From contig CALJEQ010000015.1 in assembly GCA_938074565.1 (NCBI GenBank), positions 62,001 to 126,000 on the forward strand: a stretch of 64,000 bases of DNA, read 5' to 3'. Source of the DNA: an uncultured Alkaliphilus sp. Lineage in GTDB: Bacteria; Bacillota; Clostridia; Peptostreptococcales; Natronincolaceae. This document shows positions 58,966 through 64,000 of the stretch, in pieces. The notes under the pieces were generated by a model that worked only from the letters and a program-made list of their open reading frames with translations, was not told the DNA's origin and made no database searches. Positions within the stretch are counted from its first letter, which is position 1. Each line of letters starts with the position of its first letter. Made by a program: the position numbers and the translations under genes.

Positions 58966-59004
58966 AATGAGAGTAGTCTTTTAGAAGACCCTCTCATTTT
59001 TTAT
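58966..59004. terminator. intrinsic terminator
   Basis: AAAATGAGAGtaGTCTTttagAAGACcCTCTCATTTTTT. Confidence 0.8.
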
Positions 59005-59069
59005 ACTCAATATGTATACAATACACAGTTCTAAACATAAACTTCATCTATAAAATAAAAACTAGAAGC

Positions 59070-59696
59070 TTAGTCTTCCCACTTACTCAATATTGTATTA
59101 ATTTTATCTACTAGCATTGAAGATGCCACATGATTCATACCACCTTCTGGAATAATTATATCTGCATGTTTTTTACTTGGCTCAATAAAGGCTTCATGCA
59201 TTGGCTTTACAGTATTCAAATATTGGTTAAAGACAGAGTTAATATCTCTTCCCCTATCATTAATGTCCCTCATCAACCTTCTAGCAAAACGAATATCTGC
59301 ATCAGTGTCAACAAATACCTTAATATCCATTAAATCCACTAATTCAGGATTTTCAAAGATAAGAATACCTTCAATAACAATAACTCTTTTTGGCTCTTCA
59401 TAAACAGATTCGTTTAATCTCATATGTTCAACAAATGAATAAACAGGTCTCTCAATAGGTTGAAATTCCTTAAGTTTTACTATGTGATTAATTAACAAAT
59501 CGGTATCAAAGGCATTTGGATGATCAAAATTTAGATTTTTTCTTTCCTCGTAAGATAAATGTGCGTAAGATCGGTAGTAGTAGTCTTGACAAAGTAAGAG
59601 TAGGTCATCTTCAAAATCGTCTTTAAGTTTTTTAGCAAGGGTGGTTTTACCTGATCCCGTTCCACCTGCTATTCCTATTATAACTGGTTGTTTCAT
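59070..59696 (-). CDS. udk: uridine kinase
   Basis: IGIAGGTGSGKTTLAKKL; NFDHPNAFDTDLL. Confidence 0.92.
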   Translation of the reverse strand: MKQPVIIGIAGGTGSGKTTLAKKLKDDFEDDLLLLCQDYYYRSYAHLSYEERKNLNFDHPNAFDTDLLINHIVKLKEFQPIERPVYSFVEHMRLNESVYEEPKRVIVIEGILIFENPELVDLMDIKVFVDTDADIRFARRLMRDINDRGRDINSVFNQYLNTVKPMHEAFIEPSKKHADIIIPEGGMNHVASSMLVDKINTILSKWED

Positions 59697-59723
59697 TATT
59701 TATCCTCCTGTTTATTAACTCCA

Positions 59724-59760
59724 AATTAACTTGATTAACTTGATTAACTTGATTAACTTA
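59724..59760. repeat. nine-bp tandem repeat upstream of udk
   Basis: ttaacttga x3-4 (attaacttgattaacttgattaacttgattaactta). Confidence 0.8.
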
Positions 59761-59822
59761 GTCTCGATACCAATTATATCATCATTTTAGTCTAACTGCC
59801 AACAATACTTAATTGATTTAAA

Positions 59823-59863
59823 AAACACCCTTGAGTTTTATAAACCCAATTGGTGTTTTTTAG
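59823..59863. terminator. intrinsic terminator
   Basis: AAAAAACACCcttgagtTTTATAAAcccaattGGTGTTTTTT. Confidence 0.65.
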
Positions 59864-59940
59864 TGTTAATCATTTATAAATAAAGTAAAAATAAAAATTT
59901 ATTAATAGACCTACTTAGCATTACGCTTTCTTAGTTGGTA

Positions 59941-61164
59941 CTAATGCCCCTTTGAAAGTTTTGTGTCTAAATTAGGAGACTTAGTAACTAGGCATAGTAG
60001 CGCACCCAGTACACTTAATAAAGCTGAAGTGGTGTAGCTAATGGCATAACCACCTGTCATGTCTCTAACTAGTCCACCTAATAATGGTCCAAATACTCCA
60101 CCTATCCCCCACGCTGTAATAATCATTCCATAGTTCATACCAAAGTTTTTCATACCATAGTAATCAATACAAATTGTTGGGAATAGAGTTGCTGTCCCTC
60201 CAAAGGTAAAACCTACAACTGCTGTACCAAACATAAGTGTTAATGGAGTTGTTAGCTTTGTAAATATTATAAAAATAAATACTTGTAATAAAAAGGTTAA
60301 AAATAGTGTTCTCATTCTACCTAATTTATCTGATATGATTCCACAACCAATTCTACCTGAGAAATTTGCAATTGCATAAACTGCAATAAGTGTAAAGGAT
60401 GATGTAAATCCAGCTTGTTCTATTCCTATCCTAGCCAATTGACCTGTTAATAATAATCCTGCGAAGGTTCCAAAACAGAACATCGTCCAAAGTAAATAAA
60501 ACTGCTTTGTTTTTAATACTTCCCTCCATTCATAATTAACAACGCTACTCTTCTGAGCCTTTGTAACTGGTTCATTAGAAACAACATAATCCTTTGGAGG
60601 ATTGGATATTGCTTGTACCAGCAACATTATAATTACGAAGAAACCCCCACTCATCATAAAGAAAGTGCTTTTTATACCATAATTAGTAATAAGATAGTCC
60701 GTTAAGGGTGCAATATATACAGGTGCTAATCCAAATCCACTTACTACAATACCTGAAATGAGCCCTCTCTTTTTAGCACTAAACCATTTAACAGCTGCTG
60801 GAGTAGTTGCTGCATATCCAGTTCCCATTGCCGTACCAAAGATAATACCAAAGAAAATTGTTAGTCCTGGAACTGTTAAGAAAATTCCAGAAAAGAAGAA
60901 ACCAATTGCTGCCAACACTGCTGATGTCATAATGACTGGTTTTGGACCTAACTTGTCTTGAAACTTACCTCCTGGAACCATTGAAAATGCAAAAGATGCA
61001 CAGGCTGCCATATAAGGGATTTGGGTCATAGTGGTTGTCCATCCCAACTCTGCTATTAACGCTTTTGCTATAATACTCCAAGCGTATAATACACCTAAGG
61101 TTAAGTTAACACCAAGGGCAGCTAAGGCTACTATCCAGCCTCTACTAAAACTTTTGTTTGCCAT
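59941..61164 (-). CDS. OFA-family MFS transporter (oxalate/formate antiporter-like)
   Basis: 12 TM; RGWIVALAALGVNLTLGVLYAWSIIAKAL; GTGYAATTPAAVKWFSAKKRGLISGIVVSGFGLAPVY. Confidence 0.9.
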   Translation of the reverse strand: MANKSFSRGWIVALAALGVNLTLGVLYAWSIIAKALIAELGWTTTMTQIPYMAACASFAFSMVPGGKFQDKLGPKPVIMTSAVLAAIGFFFSGIFLTVPGLTIFFGIIFGTAMGTGYAATTPAAVKWFSAKKRGLISGIVVSGFGLAPVYIAPLTDYLITNYGIKSTFFMMSGGFFVIIMLLVQAISNPPKDYVVSNEPVTKAQKSSVVNYEWREVLKTKQFYLLWTMFCFGTFAGLLLTGQLARIGIEQAGFTSSFTLIAVYAIANFSGRIGCGIISDKLGRMRTLFLTFLLQVFIFIIFTKLTTPLTLMFGTAVVGFTFGGTATLFPTICIDYYGMKNFGMNYGMIITAWGIGGVFGPLLGGLVRDMTGGYAISYTTSALLSVLGALLCLVTKSPNLDTKLSKGH

Positions 61165-61431
61165 TTATCTTCCTCCTAACTATTGTTTTGTATTATCTAG
61201 AATTCGGGATAAATTATACAGCCTTCAATATGTCGAAAAATGTATTTTTATACCTACATTTCTAATTATATTATATACAATACACAAAAGATAGTCTTGA
61301 TTAAACCATGTTAAAATATGTTAATATATTGATTTTTCTGTTTTTTAGCAAAATAAGAAAACCCCACCAAGAACAAAAGTTCTTAGTGAAGTTTTCTGAA
61401 AAGTCTTATTATTATCTATAATTTTCTATTC

Positions 61432-63129
61432 TTATAATTTAGTGTCATCCACCTGTTCTAACCATTCTTGAATTGGTCCAATAATAGAACTGATGCAACC
61501 ATCTTCAAAAGGATTTCTTAAATTTGATAATTTAACCAGTTCTAGGAATGGCTTACTTCCTCCTGCTTTACATAATGTTAAATAGTCATCCCATGCTAGC
61601 TTTTTATCTTCTGAATTCCTCACCCAAAACTGCATAGCACATACTTGAGCTAATGTATAATCAATATAATAGAAGGGTACTTCAAAAATATGCCCTTGCC
61701 TAAACCAGTAACCACCTCTTTTTAAGAAATCATTATCTTCATAATCTCTAAAGGGTAGATATTTAGCCTCTATATTTCTCCAAGCTGTTTTTCTCTCTTC
61801 TGGGGTAGCATCATGGTTTTCATAAACCCAATGTTGGAACTCATCAACAGTAACACCATAAGGAATAAATAATAAAGCAGAACTTAAATGGGAGAATTTA
61901 TATTTTGCTTCATCTTCTTTAAAAAACAAATTCATCCAAGGCCATGCAAAAAATTCCATACTCATGGAATGAATCTCGCAAGCTTCATAGGTTGGGAAGC
62001 CGTATTCAGGCACATCATAATGTCTACTACTATATACTTGAAATGCATGACCTGCTTCATGGGTTAAAACATCCACATCGCCAGAAGTTCCATTAAAGTT
62101 TGAAAAAATAAAGGGAGCTTTGTACTGGTTTAAATATGTACAGTATCCTCCTCCTGCCTTACCTTTTTTAGCTTCTAAGTCCAACAATTCATTTTCCCTC
62201 ATAAAAGTGAAAAACTCATCTGTTTCTGGTGAAAGTTCCTTGTACATTGTCTTTCCGTTATTAATAATCCATTCTGCATCACCCTTAGGTGTTGCATTTC
62301 CAGTTAAAAACTCTAAAGATTCATCATAGTATTTTAAGTTATCTAACTTTAATCTTTTTGTTTGTCTTTCCCTTAATTTAACAGCCACTGGTACTAAACT
62401 CTCAAAGACTTGTTTCCTATAATTAGCCACCATTTCAGCGTTATAATCTGATCTTGTAAGACGAGCATAACCTAATTCTATAAAGTTATTAAAACCTAGT
62501 TTTTTAGCTATTGTGGTACGAACCTTTACTAAATCATCATAGATTTTATCAAACTTCTCTTCATTTTCAGAGAAAAACCCATTGAAGGCTTCTTGCGCTG
62601 CCTTTCTAGTGTCTCTATCCTTAGATTCCATAAAAGGCTGCATTTGTGGTAAATTTCTTTCTTCCCCTTGAAATAGAATTTTAGAAGAAGCCCTTAATTT
62701 AACGTACTGGCTTGCCAACTTATTTTCTTTTTGTAAATCTTCTATAATATCAGGAGAAAAAGTTTTAAGCTTTAATTCAGCAATTGTAAAAAGTTGTTTT
62801 CCCCATTTGTTTTCCAACTCATTTCTATATTTTGAATTAATTAATGACTTATAATATTGACTAACTAACCCTTCATAAATAGGCATATTCTCATCAATAT
62901 AATCATTTTCTTTTTCAAAAAATTCGTCAGTTGTATCTACCGTATGTCTAATATGTACAATATTATTCATTGTTTCAAATACATTTCTTAATGAATTAAT
63001 TTCTGTTACGACTCCATCTTGAACTTCAAAAGAAGTTGCATTGTCAAATAACGCTAATAATCGATTAAACTCATTGGTGAGCGTTTCCATATTAGGTCTT
63101 ACATATTGATAATCTTTAAATGTTGACAT
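61432..63129 (-). CDS. M3 family oligoendopeptidase
   Basis: DVLTHEAGHAFQVY (HExxH) and M3 architecture. Confidence 0.93.
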   Translation of the reverse strand: MSTFKDYQYVRPNMETLTNEFNRLLALFDNATSFEVQDGVVTEINSLRNVFETMNNIVHIRHTVDTTDEFFEKENDYIDENMPIYEGLVSQYYKSLINSKYRNELENKWGKQLFTIAELKLKTFSPDIIEDLQKENKLASQYVKLRASSKILFQGEERNLPQMQPFMESKDRDTRKAAQEAFNGFFSENEEKFDKIYDDLVKVRTTIAKKLGFNNFIELGYARLTRSDYNAEMVANYRKQVFESLVPVAVKLRERQTKRLKLDNLKYYDESLEFLTGNATPKGDAEWIINNGKTMYKELSPETDEFFTFMRENELLDLEAKKGKAGGGYCTYLNQYKAPFIFSNFNGTSGDVDVLTHEAGHAFQVYSSRHYDVPEYGFPTYEACEIHSMSMEFFAWPWMNLFFKEDEAKYKFSHLSSALLFIPYGVTVDEFQHWVYENHDATPEERKTAWRNIEAKYLPFRDYEDNDFLKRGGYWFRQGHIFEVPFYYIDYTLAQVCAMQFWVRNSEDKKLAWDDYLTLCKAGGSKPFLELVKLSNLRNPFEDGCISSIIGPIQEWLEQVDDTKL

Positions 63130-63424
63130 AAAAAACCTCCATCCTTTTCCAGTTAATTAGATATTTACTTATAAATACTATTCTCCATATTATTAAAATA
63201 TCCTCTATATTAATTATTTTATATATATTATCAATCTATATTTATAACATTAATATTTTATAATCTTGCTTTCATTTTTTACAGCTAATTTAAAAACTAT
63301 TTTAAAACTACCTTTTAAATAAGCAATTTTTTATTTTAGTACCCATACTCCATTATTATGCACTTTATGGTAAAACCTCAATATTGGTTTACATAATGTG
63401 TCTCCTCCTGTATAATAGTGTTTA

Positions 63425-63552
63425 TTGCATCACCTACAAATGCTGAATCTCATATTTTTGAGTACGGAGGAACCAAAGTAGGGGTTAATCCATCCATATG
63501 GTAGGGAACCTTCTATCCCGAACCCGTCAGCTAACTTCGGAAGCATAATAAG
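63425..63552 (+). promoter_or_regulatory. c-di-AMP riboswitch (ydaO-yuaA)
   Basis: tgctgaatc...gagtacggaggaacc...ggggttaatcc...tagggaacc...cccgaacccgtcagctaacttcggaagca matches ydaO consensus blocks; lies before a cell-wall hydrolase gene. Confidence 0.92.
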
Positions 63553-63567
63553 GAAGGAGAGTATCAC

Positions 63568-64000
63568 ATGCAAACTAATCAAAAAAGAGTAGTTGCTCTA
63601 TTATTAATCGTTCTCTTTATTTCTGTTCAAGTGGTGGGGGTATTCGCTGCCGAACCTTATAGGTTGTTAAGATTTGGTAGTAGAGGTAACGATGTTTCAA
63701 GACTTCAACAGGAGTTGAAAAATAAAGGTTATTATAATAGTGCTGTGGACGGCATCTATGGAAGGATCACCGAAAGGGCTGTTATTAATTTTCAAAAAGA
63801 TAGCCGTATTATTGTTGATGGAATAGCAGGTAACCAAACCCAGTCTGCTTTGTTTGGTAAGACTACAACGGTTTCAAGAGGGACAACCACTTCTAGAAGT
63901 TTTGACAATAATGACGTATACTGGTTATCCAGAATTATTCACGCTGAAGCTGGAGCTGAGCCTTATAGAGGAAAAGTTGCAGTTGGTAATGTGGTATTAA
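63568..64000 (+). CDS. peptidoglycan-binding, SleB/CwlJ-type cell wall hydrolase (truncated by window end)
   Basis: MQTNQKRVVALLLIVLFISVQVVGVFAAEPYRLLRFGSRGNDVSRLQQELKNKGYYNSAVDGIYG... DVYWLSRIIHAEAGAEPYRGKVAVGNVVL. Confidence 0.9.
   Translation, partial: MQTNQKRVVALLLIVLFISVQVVGVFAAEPYRLLRFGSRGNDVSRLQQELKNKGYYNSAVDGIYGRITERAVINFQKDSRIIVDGIAGNQTQSALFGKTTTVSRGTTTSRSFDNNDVYWLSRIIHAEAGAEPYRGKVAVGNVVL

Noticed and set aside
1-64000. CRISPR array, rRNA, tRNA, prophage or IS transposase
   Set aside because: No regularly spaced direct repeats with unique spacers, no tRNA/rRNA-like sequence and no transposase, integrase or phage structural ORF recognised in the window.

Overview
64 kb AT-rich chromosomal window, most likely from a low-GC spore-forming clostridium (Alkaliphilus-like by gene style; species not determinable here). 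Main content: a purine salvage locus (NCS2 permease, xpt, guanine-type purine riboswitch); a complete Tad/Flp pilus locus on the minus strand (about 6.6-15.4 kb) whose 3' end leads into a secreted 819-aa protein and an 86-aa partner; a double-cubane-cluster reductase pair; larC-larB; an Ile-type T-box controlling an orphan 65-aa ORF; three c-di-GMP-type GGDEF/HD-GYP proteins; two tandem type II thioesterases plus an Sfp-type PPTase with no megasynthase in view; iorAB; ilvE; PadR/DUF2812; a large FG-GAP/DUF4214 surface protein; a ClpE-like ATPase; a UPF0597/cysteine desulfidase-family gene with a readable sigma-54 promoter, enhancer palindromes and its own EBP; ABC transporter; GH3 protein; ABC-F; topB; DegV; udk; OFA-type MFS; M3 peptidase; and a c-di-AMP (ydaO) riboswitch in front of a SleB/CwlJ-type hydrolase. 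Strongest candidates for something undescribed: (1) the Tad-linked secreted protein at 4050-6509, with synuclein/apolipoprotein-like 11-mer repeats and a C-terminal domain that keeps ADP-ribosyl cyclase (CD38-type) active-site motifs, followed after 8 nt by a candidate immunity gene; (2) a multi-stem intergenic element present in two full copies and one partial copy (16.6 kb and 29.4 kb) with compensatory stem changes; (3) a bacteriocin-like secreted protein with an adjacent small three-TM protein (54.4-55.4 kb). All assignments come from reading the sequence; no database search was run.
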